From: Aeromonas eucrenophila
Lineage (GTDB): Bacteria; Pseudomonadota; Gammaproteobacteria; Enterobacterales; Aeromonadaceae
NCBI RefSeq assembly: GCF_000819865.1
Contig: NZ_CDDF01000017.1
Span: 248,001-312,000, forward strand
Reading direction: 5' to 3'
DNA length: 64,000 nt
Each line of letters begins with the position of its first letter. The first letter of the stretch is position 1. A program made the translations under genes and the position numbers. Below are positions 1 to 7,675 of this stretch, piece after piece. The notes below the pieces were generated by a model. That model saw nothing but the letters and a program-made list of their open reading frames with translations, was not told the DNA's origin and did not search any database.

Positions 1-42
1 CCAGAACGCATCCCTGGCCAGCAGCAGGAGCAGATCCATCAT
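1..42 (-). CDS. yjjB: YjjB-type threonine/serine exporter subunit, N-terminal fragment
   Basis: Only the first 14 codons lie in the window; the frame runs off the left edge. They encode a hydrophobic start (MMDLLLLLARDAFW), as in YjjB/DUF3815 membrane proteins. The gene follows yjjP on the same strand after a 94-bp gap, the usual yjjP-yjjB order, so the two probably form one exporter. The start lies behind a GGGGGAAAC stretch; the next codon is also ATG and is an alternative start. The assignment rests mainly on context. Confidence 0.6.
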   Translation of the reverse strand, partial: MMDLLLLLARDAFW

Positions 43-136
43 AGTGTTTCCCCCAGCCGAACCGGCAACTGCTGGCGGCGGATAAGCGCTGCACCTAGGG
101 GGGATGGCCCTGGCCCGCAGGCCCTTTCATTTCGCC

Positions 137-949
137 TCATATCGAGTCCCACCACAGCTTCCAGCCCCAGATCCCGGTGACCGACATGGCCAGCACTATG
201 CCGATGACGGCGCTGACGGTGAGCAGGGTCGCCGTGCCCCAGCGGGCCAGCCCCAGATTGAAGTAGCCCTTCACCATGTCGGACACGGCGTTGATGAGCG
301 GGAAGCCCGGCACCAGCAACAGCACGCTGGCCGCCATGGTGAGATAGGGTTGGTCTCCCCACTGGAAGTAGGTGGCGCTGGAGGCGATCAGGGTGGCGAC
401 AAACCCGGTCACGGCGAAGTTGATGAGCGGGCTGTGGTGATGGCGGGCCATCAGCTGGCGCACCCGCATCGCCACCGCAGAGGCGACGAAGGTCACCAGG
501 AAGATGGGCCAGTCGCCGCCGAACAGCAGGCTGAAGGCGCCACAGGAGAGCCCCACCATGGGCACCACCAGCCAGGGGTGATAGTGGAATGGCACTATGC
601 CATCGAGCCGCTGGCGTACCTCCCGCACCCCGACAAGCTCCTTCTCCGCCAGGATGCAGAGGCGCTGAACCTCGCACACCACCTGCATGTTGATGCCCTG
701 ATCCCGCACCCGGCGGGTGGTGGTGACGCAGTTGCCCTGATAGAGGCTGGTCAGCACTATGGCGCTGGCGGAGATGGCCATCTCGACGCTCTCCAGCCCG
801 AGAGCCAACCCGAGCCGGACCGTGGTCTGCTCTATGATGCGCCCCTCGGCCCCATGTTGAGCCAGCAGCTGGCCCACCTTGACGATGATCCGGGTGATCT
901 CTGTCTGTTGTTCCGGTGACAGCACCCTTCTTGGCGTGATACTTCTCAT
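137..949 (-). CDS. yjjP: YjjP-type threonine/serine exporter (DUF1212/ThrE) membrane protein
   Basis: This 270-aa inner-membrane protein belongs to the ThrE N-terminal (DUF1212) family. E. coli YjjP is about 256 aa and works with YjjB; that pair has been linked to succinate export, while ThrE relatives export threonine and serine, so the substrate is uncertain. The first 110 residues are soluble and contain family-typical text (QHGAEGRIIEQT, RVRDQGINMQVV). Hydrophobic helices follow from about residue 125 to the C-terminus, including the VPGFPLINAVSDM segment. The start has an AAGGGATT ribosome site. yjjB follows on the same strand. Confidence 0.85.
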   Translation of the reverse strand: MRSITPRRVLSPEQQTEITRIIVKVGQLLAQHGAEGRIIEQTTVRLGLALGLESVEMAISASAIVLTSLYQGNCVTTTRRVRDQGINMQVVCEVQRLCILAEKELVGVREVRQRLDGIVPFHYHPWLVVPMVGLSCGAFSLLFGGDWPIFLVTFVASAVAMRVRQLMARHHHSPLINFAVTGFVATLIASSATYFQWGDQPYLTMAASVLLLVPGFPLINAVSDMVKGYFNLGLARWGTATLLTVSAVIGIVLAMSVTGIWGWKLWWDSI

Positions 950-1088
950 AATCCCTTAGAGTCGTAGCAAGATGAAATGTGCCGAGATACTACCCCAAAC
1001 GGTATAGTCCTTCACCCATATCTGATGATTTAGCCAGCCCAGATGTTATTTATCCGGCGCCCAGCGCCGCTTGGCAGCAAATAACAAA

Positions 1089-1122
1089 CAAACCACCCAA
1101 CTAATTAACATCGGGTGGTTTG
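1089..1122 (-). terminator. Probable intrinsic terminator after the DUF3135 gene
   Basis: A 9-bp perfect stem (AAACCACCC with GGGTGGTTT, 1090-1098 and 1113-1121) is followed on the minus strand by a T-rich stretch. It lies 47 bp beyond the stop of the DUF3135 gene. Confidence 0.6.
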
Positions 1123-1168
1123 CCTGCAAGAATATGCGGGGGAATAAAGAGAGCGGGGGGCTAATACC

Positions 1169-1507
1169 TTATTTATTGCGCCTATGATCCGACAGTTGAA
1201 TCACATTATTCAGCGGCGGCCGCGCCTCCTCCCGTGCCGATGACTCCTCCTGCAGCTGGCTCATATGACGGCGCATGGCATAGAAAGAGTCGTGCATCAT
1301 GTTGGCGATCCGGATGCAGCTATCCAGATTATTCCGGGCCAGACGCCGCTGGCAATCGATGCGAAATTGCAGGCCCCGCAGCCGCCGTTGCCGATCCGGC
1401 CCCACCTGCGCGATCAGGGCATCTATTTGCTGGTGCAACAGCTCATCGAGCCGCTCCGGCTCGTCGAGGGCCCAGTGTTTCAGAGTATCGAAATCAGGCA
1501 GCTCCAT
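1169..1507 (-). CDS. DUF3135 domain-containing protein
   Basis: This 112-aa soluble, charged, probably all-helical protein resembles the DUF3135 family of marine and aquatic gammaproteobacteria. The typical opening is a short acidic-hydrophobic segment (LPDFDTLKHWA) followed by arginine-rich helices. It has no signal peptide, membrane segment or catalytic motif that I recognise, and its function is unknown. It stands alone between the yjjP pair and the divergent mog gene and has its own terminator-like hairpin downstream. Confidence 0.7.
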   Translation of the reverse strand: MELPDFDTLKHWALDEPERLDELLHQQIDALIAQVGPDRQRRLRGLQFRIDCQRRLARNNLDSCIRIANMMHDSFYAMRRHMSQLQEESSAREEARPPLNNVIQLSDHRRNK

Positions 1508-1909
1508 ATGCCCTCCTGGCCAGAGGCCTCATGTGTGACACTTCATGACTACGTTCAGCACATAATTTCACCGTCCGTAAGGAAGGTTATATAAGATCGC
1601 GGTGGATCTGGTTCAGCCCCTACCGCGTCACAGGAGTCCTGTTTTAAGGCAATGGTGAGAGATTATGGGGGAGTTAAAGATTTATTCTTTATGAATCATA
1701 TGATTATCAACATGATGCCAGTGCCACTTTTTTTATAAATTTTATCGGCTCATGTCGTGGGCTTTATTCCCAAACCATCGATAAACACAGAATTGTTTTC
1801 GTTCGAATCAGATTCTCCTGCTCATGGTGGCAAAGCTCGCCATGCTTTAACATATCTCACTGATTATGTTATTTTATTTGCCACTTTTCCGAGCGACAAA
1901 GAGCACAGC
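1508..1909. other. AT-rich divergent intergenic region
   Basis: About 400 bp separate the DUF3135 gene from the divergent mog gene. The region is clearly more AT-rich than its surroundings and should hold both promoters. The only ordered element I see is a 12-bp perfect palindrome, AATCATATGATT, at 1694-1705. The mog frame stays open upstream to 1757, but that part is not protein-like and has no ribosome site. Confidence 0.5.
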
Positions 1910-2440
1910 ATGAGCAAGGCAAGAATCGGCATCGTCACCGTCAGCGATCGCGCCAGTGCAGGCATCTATGAAGATCTGTCCGGCAAGGCCATCATCGACA
2001 CCCTGAACACCTACCTGACCTCCGAGTGGGAGCCCGTCTACCGGCTCATCCCGGACGAGCAGGCGCAGATCGAAGCCACCCTGATCCAGCTGGCGGATGA
2101 GGAACAGTGCAGCCTCATCGTCACCACGGGCGGCACGGGCCCCGCCAAGCGGGACCTGACGCCGGAGGCCACCGAGGCGGTCTGCGATCGCATGATGCCG
2201 GGCTTCGGCGAGTTGATGCGGGCAGAATCCCTCAAGTTCGTGCCCACCGCCATCCTCTCCCGCCAGACCGCTGGCCTGCGGGGCAGCAGCCTCATCGTCA
2301 ACCTGCCGGGCAAGCCCAAGTCGATCCGCGAATGCCTGGATGCGGTCTTCCCCGCCATTCCGTACTGCATCGATCTGATGGAGGGCCCCTACCTCGAGTG
2401 CGACGAGAGCGTCATCAAGCCATTTCGTCCCAAGAAATAA
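1910..2440 (+). CDS. mog: Molybdopterin adenylyltransferase Mog
   Basis: This 176-aa cytoplasmic enzyme adenylylates molybdopterin before molybdate insertion in molybdenum cofactor synthesis. It matches the MoaB/Mog fold throughout: the VTVSDRASAG opening, the TTGGTGPAKRDLTPEAT nucleotide-binding segment, MPGFGELMR, AILSRQ and the LPGKPKSIRECL loop, ending SVIKPFRPKK as in E. coli Mog. The start was placed at the ATG before SKARIGIV because the 51 upstream in-frame codons are not conserved-looking. It is a single gene with its own terminator. Its product would serve molybdoenzymes such as NasA, encoded 13 kb away. Confidence 0.93.
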   Translation: MSKARIGIVTVSDRASAGIYEDLSGKAIIDTLNTYLTSEWEPVYRLIPDEQAQIEATLIQLADEEQCSLIVTTGGTGPAKRDLTPEATEAVCDRMMPGFGELMRAESLKFVPTAILSRQTAGLRGSSLIVNLPGKPKSIRECLDAVFPAIPYCIDLMEGPYLECDESVIKPFRPKK

Positions 2441-2442
2441 GA

Positions 2443-2473
2443 AAATGGACGGGAGGAATCCCGTCCATTTTTA
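2443..2473 (+). terminator. Intrinsic terminator of mog
   Basis: A 12-bp stem (AAATGGACGGGA with TCCCGTCCATTT) and 4-nt loop are followed by TTTTTATT, directly after the mog stop codon. Confidence 0.85.
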
Positions 2474-2661
2474 TTGATGGCAGTTCACCCGGCCTCATGA
2501 CCCGTTAATTACCCCCATACAGCTCCGATTATGGCGACCCGCATGCCGGAACCTTGCCGGTCGGTTGCCATATCTTCTTTTAGCTCCCGACTGAAATAAC
2601 TCCTCTTGCCAGATGCTTTTATGGTGCAGGCGCGACGTCGTCAGGGCCGGGCACGCCGCCC

Positions 2662-3417
2662 TTAATTACTCCACATCGCCATCAATTGGGATTCCATGGC
2701 TTCCTCCTGCTCATCCGGCAGGCTGGCGAAGAAGTCGAGCCCGGTCTGCTCCTCCACCGCATCCACAGTCACTATGTAATCCGCCAGCTTGCTGGCCGGA
2801 ATATTCTGCTGTGGCAGTATGAAGGCGATGGCCTCCTGGTTCGCCACGTCCATCACCACTCGGTAGTAGGCGTGGGGCACTGTCACACCGTTACCGATGG
2901 AGGCATCCGAGTTGGTGAAGATGGGGCCGGTGATCACATAGACATCCTGATAGGCGACGGCCCACTGGCGGGTCTTCTCCTCCAGGATGCGCCAGGCGCC
3001 CTGATTGAGCGCCGGCAGTTGTGGCGTCATGTTGGTCAGCAGAAAGCTCTGCTTCATGGTGGTGGCGGTGGAGCGCATGTCCGCCGCCGGTGCCTGGTGA
3101 CCGCGGTCATAGCCGGAGCCCTTGTAATCCGCCAGGGTGGCGCGGAACTGCACCGGCACCTCCTTGTCCTCGGCGAAGGCATCCTTGCGCGGCACCTGGC
3201 CCTGGGCGCTGGCCGCAGTCATCCGATAAGAGACCCAGTCAGACACCTTGGTGTCGTAGTTGTAGCCGGCGGCGTAGCCTTCCCGGCACAGCAACTGGCT
3301 GGATTGGCTGGGCACCCCCAGGGTCACATGATCCTTGCATTGGAAACCCGCCGCCAAGGTCGGGAAAGCGCTGAGAGTAAATCCGATAGCCAGTATTAAC
3401 TTATTAATATTATTCAT
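2662..3417 (-). CDS. Secreted DNA/RNA non-specific endonuclease (NUC family)
   Basis: This 251-aa protein has a Sec signal peptide of about 22 residues (hydrophobic LILAIGFTLSAFPTLAAG) and a beta-beta-alpha-metal nuclease domain. The DRGHQAPAADM motif at the centre carries the catalytic histidine of Serratia-type nucleases, and the downstream LTNMTPQLPALNQGAW segment carries the metal-binding asparagine. It should cut DNA and RNA outside the cell or in the periplasm. The start at 3417 was chosen because an AAGGAG site precedes it; the open frame continues 38 codons upstream without signal-like sequence. It is distinct from the ExeM/NucH-type nuclease at 39.8 kb. Confidence 0.9.
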   Translation of the reverse strand: MNNINKLILAIGFTLSAFPTLAAGFQCKDHVTLGVPSQSSQLLCREGYAAGYNYDTKVSDWVSYRMTAASAQGQVPRKDAFAEDKEVPVQFRATLADYKGSGYDRGHQAPAADMRSTATTMKQSFLLTNMTPQLPALNQGAWRILEEKTRQWAVAYQDVYVITGPIFTNSDASIGNGVTVPHAYYRVVMDVANQEAIAFILPQQNIPASKLADYIVTVDAVEEQTGLDFFASLPDEQEEAMESQLMAMWSN

Positions 3418-3618
3418 TATTATGCCACTCCTTGTGTTAGGCGGAGTGATTTGACACCAGGTCTGATGAGTTAGGCAATTGCGCGAACAAGGAGCTTTTT
3501 GGAAACGTGAAGGAGGCGACAATCTGGCCAAAATCCTGCGGCCAGCTGGGGGATTGTCATCGCGACGTCATTGTGCTGAACATGGTGTTTTTTCCATGTA
3601 ATCAAATAGATGTGGGTC

Positions 3619-3643
3619 TAAAAAGCGGGGCGACTGCCCCGCT
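3619..3643 (-). terminator. Intrinsic terminator of the cytochrome c peroxidase gene
   Basis: On the minus strand an AGCGGGGC/GCCCCGCT stem with a short loop is followed by TTTTTAGA, just past the peroxidase stop codon. Confidence 0.8.
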
Positions 3644-3657
3644 CTGCGACCCGCCGA

Positions 3658-4635
3658 TCAGCTCTTGACCTGGGGTCTCGGGGTATCGGCCTGGGACGGT
3701 GGCAGTATGGGCAGCACTATCTGCGGCTGCTCGCCGGTCAGGCTCTTGAGGAAGGCGGTCATGTCCTGTGCCTCCTGCTCGCTCAGGCGCTGACCCAGTT
3801 GAATGTCCGCCATGATCTGCACCGCCTCCTTCAGATCCCAGACGGCCCCGTCGTGGAAGTAGGGGGGAGTCAGCTCTATGTTGCGCAAGGTGGGAACCTT
3901 GAACCAGCCGATGAACTGCTTCTCGCCGGTCACACCGCCCCGCCCCTGGGCCGGGTTGCTGGTCTCGTAATGCTTGACCAGCCCCATCTTCTGGTAGGAG
4001 TTGCCGCCGATGGCGACCCCGTTGTGGCAGGCGGTGCAACCCTTGTCCTTGAACAGCTGATAACCGGTCAACTGCTGCGCCGTCAGCGCCTTGGCATCTC
4101 CCTTCAGCCAGCGATCGAAGGGAGCATTGGGGGTGACCAGAGTCTCCTCGAAGGCGGCGATGGCGTCGGTCACCTCGTCGATGCCGAAGTCCGCCTTGCC
4201 GTAGACGGCGTCGAAGCGGGCGCGGTACTCGGGCAGCGTGTGCAGGGTCTCTACCGCCAGCTTGTGGGTGAAGGCCATCTCCAGCGGGTTGGCGATGGGG
4301 CCGCCCGCCTGCTCTTTCAGATCCTTGGCGCGACCATCCCAGAACTGCACGAAGTTGAGGCTGGAATTGAGCACGGTCGGCGAGTTGATCGGCCCCTCCT
4401 TCCATTTATGGCCGAGGGAGCTGACTTGATTGTCCACTCCACCGGTCGCCAGGTTGTGGCAGGAGTTGCACGAAATGGCATTGGACTTGGACAGCCTCGG
4501 CTCGAAGAACAGCATCTTGCCCAGCTCGACTTTCGCCGGATCTCCCACCTTGACGGCTTCCACCGGTTGCACCGGCTCGCTTGCCCACCCCAGTCCGGGC
4601 AAGGATAACGCCAGCAGCAGATAATATTTATTCAT
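3658..4635 (-). CDS. Di-haem cytochrome c peroxidase
   Basis: This 325-aa periplasmic enzyme of the CcpA/MauG family reduces hydrogen peroxide with electrons from cytochrome c. It has a signal peptide (LLLALSLPGLGWA) and two c-type haem sites: SCNSCHN near residue 58 and CTACHN near residue 205. The text GKMLFFEPRLSKSNAISCNSCH and GAVWDLKEAVQIM is typical of the family, and the length is normal. Cleavage is likely just after residue 18. The gene is monocistronic. An FNR-like box lies upstream, which fits the usual induction of this enzyme under low oxygen. Confidence 0.92.
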   Translation of the reverse strand: MNKYYLLLALSLPGLGWASEPVQPVEAVKVGDPAKVELGKMLFFEPRLSKSNAISCNSCHNLATGGVDNQVSSLGHKWKEGPINSPTVLNSSLNFVQFWDGRAKDLKEQAGGPIANPLEMAFTHKLAVETLHTLPEYRARFDAVYGKADFGIDEVTDAIAAFEETLVTPNAPFDRWLKGDAKALTAQQLTGYQLFKDKGCTACHNGVAIGGNSYQKMGLVKHYETSNPAQGRGGVTGEKQFIGWFKVPTLRNIELTPPYFHDGAVWDLKEAVQIMADIQLGQRLSEQEAQDMTAFLKSLTGEQPQIVLPILPPSQADTPRPQVKS

Positions 4636-5009
4636 TATTCTCTCTCCCTTGAGTCTGCGAATGATCGCAGTCCCAGCCTGACGGAGAAATACCGGGTATT
4701 ATTTGTTCAAGATCAAGATGAAAACGCTAAAACAACAATAAAAACAATGACTTTAATTTTTATGGACGGAATAAGGGCGGGGCCTTGCGGGGATAAAACA
4801 GCCGAATCTGGATGCGTGAATTATGAACAAGTGATGCCGAAACAACAGCCAATTAATTAGATTGGGGCCATTGAATAAAGCGATTATTAAATATTCAATG
4901 CCCGTTCCTCATTATTAGCATGCATATCAAATATATCATTCGATAATGCGCGATGGATCCGCCGAATATCGCTGCAAATAACGTAAAGAGGCGCAGGCAT
5001 TATCAATAA
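4636..5009. other. Intergenic region upstream of the peroxidase gene
   Basis: About 370 bp of AT-rich sequence separate the peroxidase start from the psuG terminator. It holds the FNR-like box at 4703-4716 and presumably the peroxidase promoter. I see no convincing gene; a 60-codon minus-strand frame at 4887-5069 has no ribosome site and overlaps the psuG terminator and 3' end. Confidence 0.5.
4703..4716 (-). promoter_or_regulatory. Candidate FNR box upstream of cytochrome c peroxidase
   Basis: TTGTTCAAGATCAA matches the FNR consensus TTGAT-N4-ATCAA at 9 of 10 positions. It lies about 70 bp upstream of the peroxidase start codon. Control by FNR is inference from motif and gene family. Confidence 0.55.
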
Positions 5010-5033
5010 AAAAAGAGGGCCAAGTGGCCCTCT
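5010..5033 (-). terminator. Intrinsic terminator of the psuK-psuG operon
   Basis: On the minus strand GAGGGCCACTTGGCCCTC forms a hairpin followed by TTTTTTTATT. It is 20 bp downstream of the psuG stop codon. Confidence 0.85.
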
Positions 5034-5052
5034 GTTATCGCTCAGCATTCTC

Positions 5053-5961
5053 TCACAGGCTGGCGGCAATCTTTGCCCCCAGGGCGGCGTTGTTCAGCAC
5101 CAGCTGAATGTTGGCCGCCAGGGAGTTGCCACCGGTCAGCTCGCACACCCGCGCCAGCAGGAAAGGCGTAGACTCCTTGCCCTTGACGCCCTGCTCTTCG
5201 GCTTCCTGCAGCGCCTGTTGGATGGCGGCGTCGATGTCGGCCTTGGGCATGGCAAACTCGGTCGGGATCGGGTTGGTCACCACGGCGCCACCGGCCAGCC
5301 CCAGCTCCCACTTGAGGCGCAGGGCCTCGGCGATCGCCGCCGGGGTATCGAGGCGGTAATCCACCTTGAAGCCACTCTCACGGGTGTAGAAGGCGGGCAG
5401 CTCCTCGGTCTGGTAGCCGATGACCGGCACACCCTGAGTCTCCAGGTACTCCAGGGTCAGGCCGATATCGAGGATCGACTTGGCACCGGCGCAGACCACG
5501 GCCACCGGGGTATGGGCAAATTCCTGCAAGTCAGCGGAGATGTCGAAGGTCTCCTGGGCACCGCGGTGCACACCGCCAATGCCGCCGGTGGCAAACACCC
5601 GGATCCCGGCCATGGCGGCGACGATCATGGTGGATGCGACCGTGGTCGCCCCCAACCCCTTGTTCGCCAGCACGAAGGGAATGTCGCGACGGCTGCACTT
5701 GGTGGCGGCATGACCGGCCTTGCCCAGCGCCTCCAGTGCCCCCGCATCCAGACCCACCTTGAGGCGACCATCCAACAAGGCGATGGTGGCCGGCACGGCA
5801 CCGTTGTCGCGCACCACTTGCTCTACCTGGCGCGCCGTCTCCACGTTCTGCGGATAGGGCATGCCGTGGGAGATGATGGTGGACTCCAGGGCCACGACCG
5901 GCTTGCCGGCGGCCAGGGCCGCGGCGACTTCAGGTTGGATATCGAGATAAGCGTTCAACAT
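5053..5961 (-). CDS. psuG: Pseudouridine-5'-phosphate glycosidase
   Basis: This 302-aa cytoplasmic enzyme splits pseudouridine 5'-phosphate into uracil and ribose 5-phosphate, the second step of pseudouridine catabolism. It is full length for the family (E. coli PsuG 312 aa). Conserved blocks are VVALESTIISHGMPYPQN, the GKAGHAATKCSRRD loop, ATTVASTM, FATGGIGGVHRGAQ and the C-terminal TGGNSLAANIQLVLNNA. The first 7 bp overlap the end of psuK, so the pair is probably translationally coupled. The terminator lies just downstream. Confidence 0.95.
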   Translation of the reverse strand: MLNAYLDIQPEVAAALAAGKPVVALESTIISHGMPYPQNVETARQVEQVVRDNGAVPATIALLDGRLKVGLDAGALEALGKAGHAATKCSRRDIPFVLANKGLGATTVASTMIVAAMAGIRVFATGGIGGVHRGAQETFDISADLQEFAHTPVAVVCAGAKSILDIGLTLEYLETQGVPVIGYQTEELPAFYTRESGFKVDYRLDTPAAIAEALRLKWELGLAGGAVVTNPIPTEFAMPKADIDAAIQQALQEAEEQGVKGKESTPFLLARVCELTGGNSLAANIQLVLNNAALGAKIAASL

Positions 5962-7046
5962 GGGTACTCCTCCAGCATGCGTTCAACGGTGGCCTTGGAC
6001 AGGCCGGAAAAAACGGTATCGGAACAATTGACGGTGAGGGCGGCGCAGCCGAGGGCGAAACGGGTCGTCTCGGCCACGTCCTGCTCCTGCAACCAGGCGT
6101 GGGCCAGCCCTGCCATGAAGGCATCGCCACCGCCGGTCACATTGATGACGGGGCTGCCGAGCACGGGCAGATGGCCCTGGCGCTCCCCGTCGCTATAGAA
6201 GATCCCCTGCTCACCGAGGCTCAGGAACAGCCGCTGCACCCCGGCGCGATGGAACCAGGCCGCCGCCATGGTCCAGGTGTCGGGACCGGCGATGGTGAAG
6301 CCGCACAGCTGCTCGGCCTCGCTGCGATTGGGTTTGAGGGTGTGGATCCGGTGCAACCAGGGGCGGATCTTCTCCACCTTGGCCACCGAGACGGTGTCGA
6401 CGAAGATGATGTGCTCCCCCTGGCGCTCGAACAGCCAGTCCAGGGTGTGAGTCGCGAGGTTGGTGTCGAGCACCCAGAGGCTGGCCGCCCCGAGAAAACC
6501 GGTGAGCGGGGTGAGCCGGGCCGGGGTGAGTTCGTCGATGATCCCCATGTCGTTGACGGCGCAGCTCATTTCGCCACTGCCATCGTGCAGGCTGAGGTAA
6601 CAGGAGGTCGCCTTGCCATCCAGCATCAGTACCTGGCGCACGTCGACGCCGGCGCGCTGGGTCACGTCCAGCAGGTGATGACCGTATTGATCGTTGCCCA
6701 CCGCGCTCAGCAGCCGGGTATCTGTGCCAAGCCGTGCCAGGTTCTCGGCGATGTTGCGCCCCACCCCGCCGGCGGAGGTCCGCACCTGGCCCGGGTTGGA
6801 GTCACCGATGCGCAGGTTGTCGTGGCTGGCGCCGCAGATATCCATGTTGGCACCGCCGATCACCACGGCGTAAGGCCCTTCCCGCAGCACATAACCCCGT
6901 CCCTGCACATAACCCTGGCGCATCAGGCTGGAGATATGGCTCGCCAGCGCCGAGCGGCTGATGCCGATCCTGTCCGCCAGATCCTGCTGGGCAATCATGG
7001 GATCCTGGCGCAGCAGGGCGAGGATCTCTTGTTCACGCTCCGTCAT
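5955..7046 (-). CDS. psuK: Pseudouridine kinase with N-terminal winged-helix domain
   Basis: This 363-aa protein phosphorylates pseudouridine, supplying the substrate of PsuG. Residues 1-60 form a helix-turn-helix of the DeoR/Lrp-like type (EQEILALLRQDPMIAQQDLA, ISRSALASHISSLM), and residues 65-360 form a PfkB sugar kinase with the signatures GGVGRNIAENLARLG and VTGGGDAFMAGLAHA. The kinase-only E. coli PsuK is about 50 residues shorter; E. coli YeiI has the same HTH-kinase layout. The fusion suggests that the kinase may also bind DNA and regulate its own operon. The start at 7046 is the ATG before TEREQE. It overlaps psuG by 7 bp. Confidence 0.88.
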   Translation of the reverse strand: MTEREQEILALLRQDPMIAQQDLADRIGISRSALASHISSLMRQGYVQGRGYVLREGPYAVVIGGANMDICGASHDNLRIGDSNPGQVRTSAGGVGRNIAENLARLGTDTRLLSAVGNDQYGHHLLDVTQRAGVDVRQVLMLDGKATSCYLSLHDGSGEMSCAVNDMGIIDELTPARLTPLTGFLGAASLWVLDTNLATHTLDWLFERQGEHIIFVDTVSVAKVEKIRPWLHRIHTLKPNRSEAEQLCGFTIAGPDTWTMAAAWFHRAGVQRLFLSLGEQGIFYSDGERQGHLPVLGSPVINVTGGGDAFMAGLAHAWLQEQDVAETTRFALGCAALTVNCSDTVFSGLSKATVERMLEEYPC

Positions 7047-7097
7047 AGACAAACATCCAGTTGTAAACGTTTGTCTATTATTATCCAAAAACGTTTT
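7046..7097 (-). promoter_or_regulatory. Palindromic operator candidates in the psuK promoter
   Basis: A perfect 9-bp inverted repeat, TAGACAAAC and GTTTGTCTA (7046-7054 and 7069-7077), begins at the first base of psuK and extends upstream. Within it, and again 24 bp further upstream at 7089-7096, is the palindrome AAACGTTT. Binding by PsuK's own HTH or by a LacI-family repressor is inference. Confidence 0.5.
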
Positions 7098-7190
7098 CCC
7101 GCCATCGCCGCATACAAAAAATGTCGGGTCACGCACAAAAAATCACCGGGCATGGCCCGGTGATAAAAAAGGGTTTTCAGATGATGCCAT

Positions 7191-7550
7191 TCAGCCCAGC
7201 AGCACCCAGACCTCGTCGTCGCTCAGCATCACCGGCCAGCAGGCCACGCGCAGGGCCGGATCGTCCAGGCAGCGGCCATCGGCCAGGGCATAGCGCTGCT
7301 TGTAGAGCGGCGAGGCGACCACCGGCTCGCCGCCGCAATCCCCCACCAGCCCCCGCCCCAACACTGCCACTCCGGCCAGGGGATCCACCGCATCCAGCGC
7401 ATAGACCCGCTCCCCGAGCCGGAACAGTGCCAGCGCCCGCCCCCCCAGCCAGGCGCTGCGACCCGCCTGCTCCGGCAGGGCCGAGAGTGGGCACACCCGC
7501 AGCCACTCCCCGTGCTCCGACGGCAACATGTCTTCCTTGAGCGCCTTCAT
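7191..7550 (-). CDS. nirD: Nitrite reductase [NAD(P)H] small subunit
   Basis: This 119-aa Rieske-like protein is the small subunit of assimilatory NADH-nitrite reductase, partner of NirB. Typical text is WLRVCPLSALPEQAG, LFRLGERVYALDAVDPL, SPLYKQRYAL and CLDDPALRVACWPV. Like many NirD proteins, it lacks the full cysteine/histidine set that binds an iron-sulfur cluster. The start at 7550 has GGAGGTTGAG in front. Two more in-frame ATGs at 7601 and 7652 each carry an even better AAGGAGGTGAT site, so an extended 136- or 153-aa form is possible. It is the last gene of the nrtABC-nirBD run. Confidence 0.9.
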   Translation of the reverse strand: MKALKEDMLPSEHGEWLRVCPLSALPEQAGRSAWLGGRALALFRLGERVYALDAVDPLAGVAVLGRGLVGDCGGEPVVASPLYKQRYALADGRCLDDPALRVACWPVMLSDDEVWVLLG

Positions 7551-7675
7551 CTCAACCTCCTGCTCTCGATGGCTGCCTTCCAACTCACAGATGCCGTTCA
7601 TATCACCTCCTTGATGCTGATGGCTGATGTGCAACCGGCTGGCCCCGCTCATATCACCTCCTTGATGCTGATCTC
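7546..7675 (-). repeat. 51-bp repeat at the nirB/nirD junction, each unit with an SD and ATG
   Basis: Potential starts at 7652, 7601 and 7550 are exactly 51 bp apart and in one frame. The first two share the block ATCAAGGAGGTGATATGA almost perfectly; the third is more diverged. The first ATG overlaps the nirB stop as ATGA. The repeat copies the 3' end of nirB with its ribosome site. Confidence 0.75.

Noticed and set aside
7065..7072. AAACGTTT in the psuK promoter as a true PurR box
   Set aside because: Only the central 8-10 bp agree with the 16-bp PurR consensus, so I report it as an unspecified operator.
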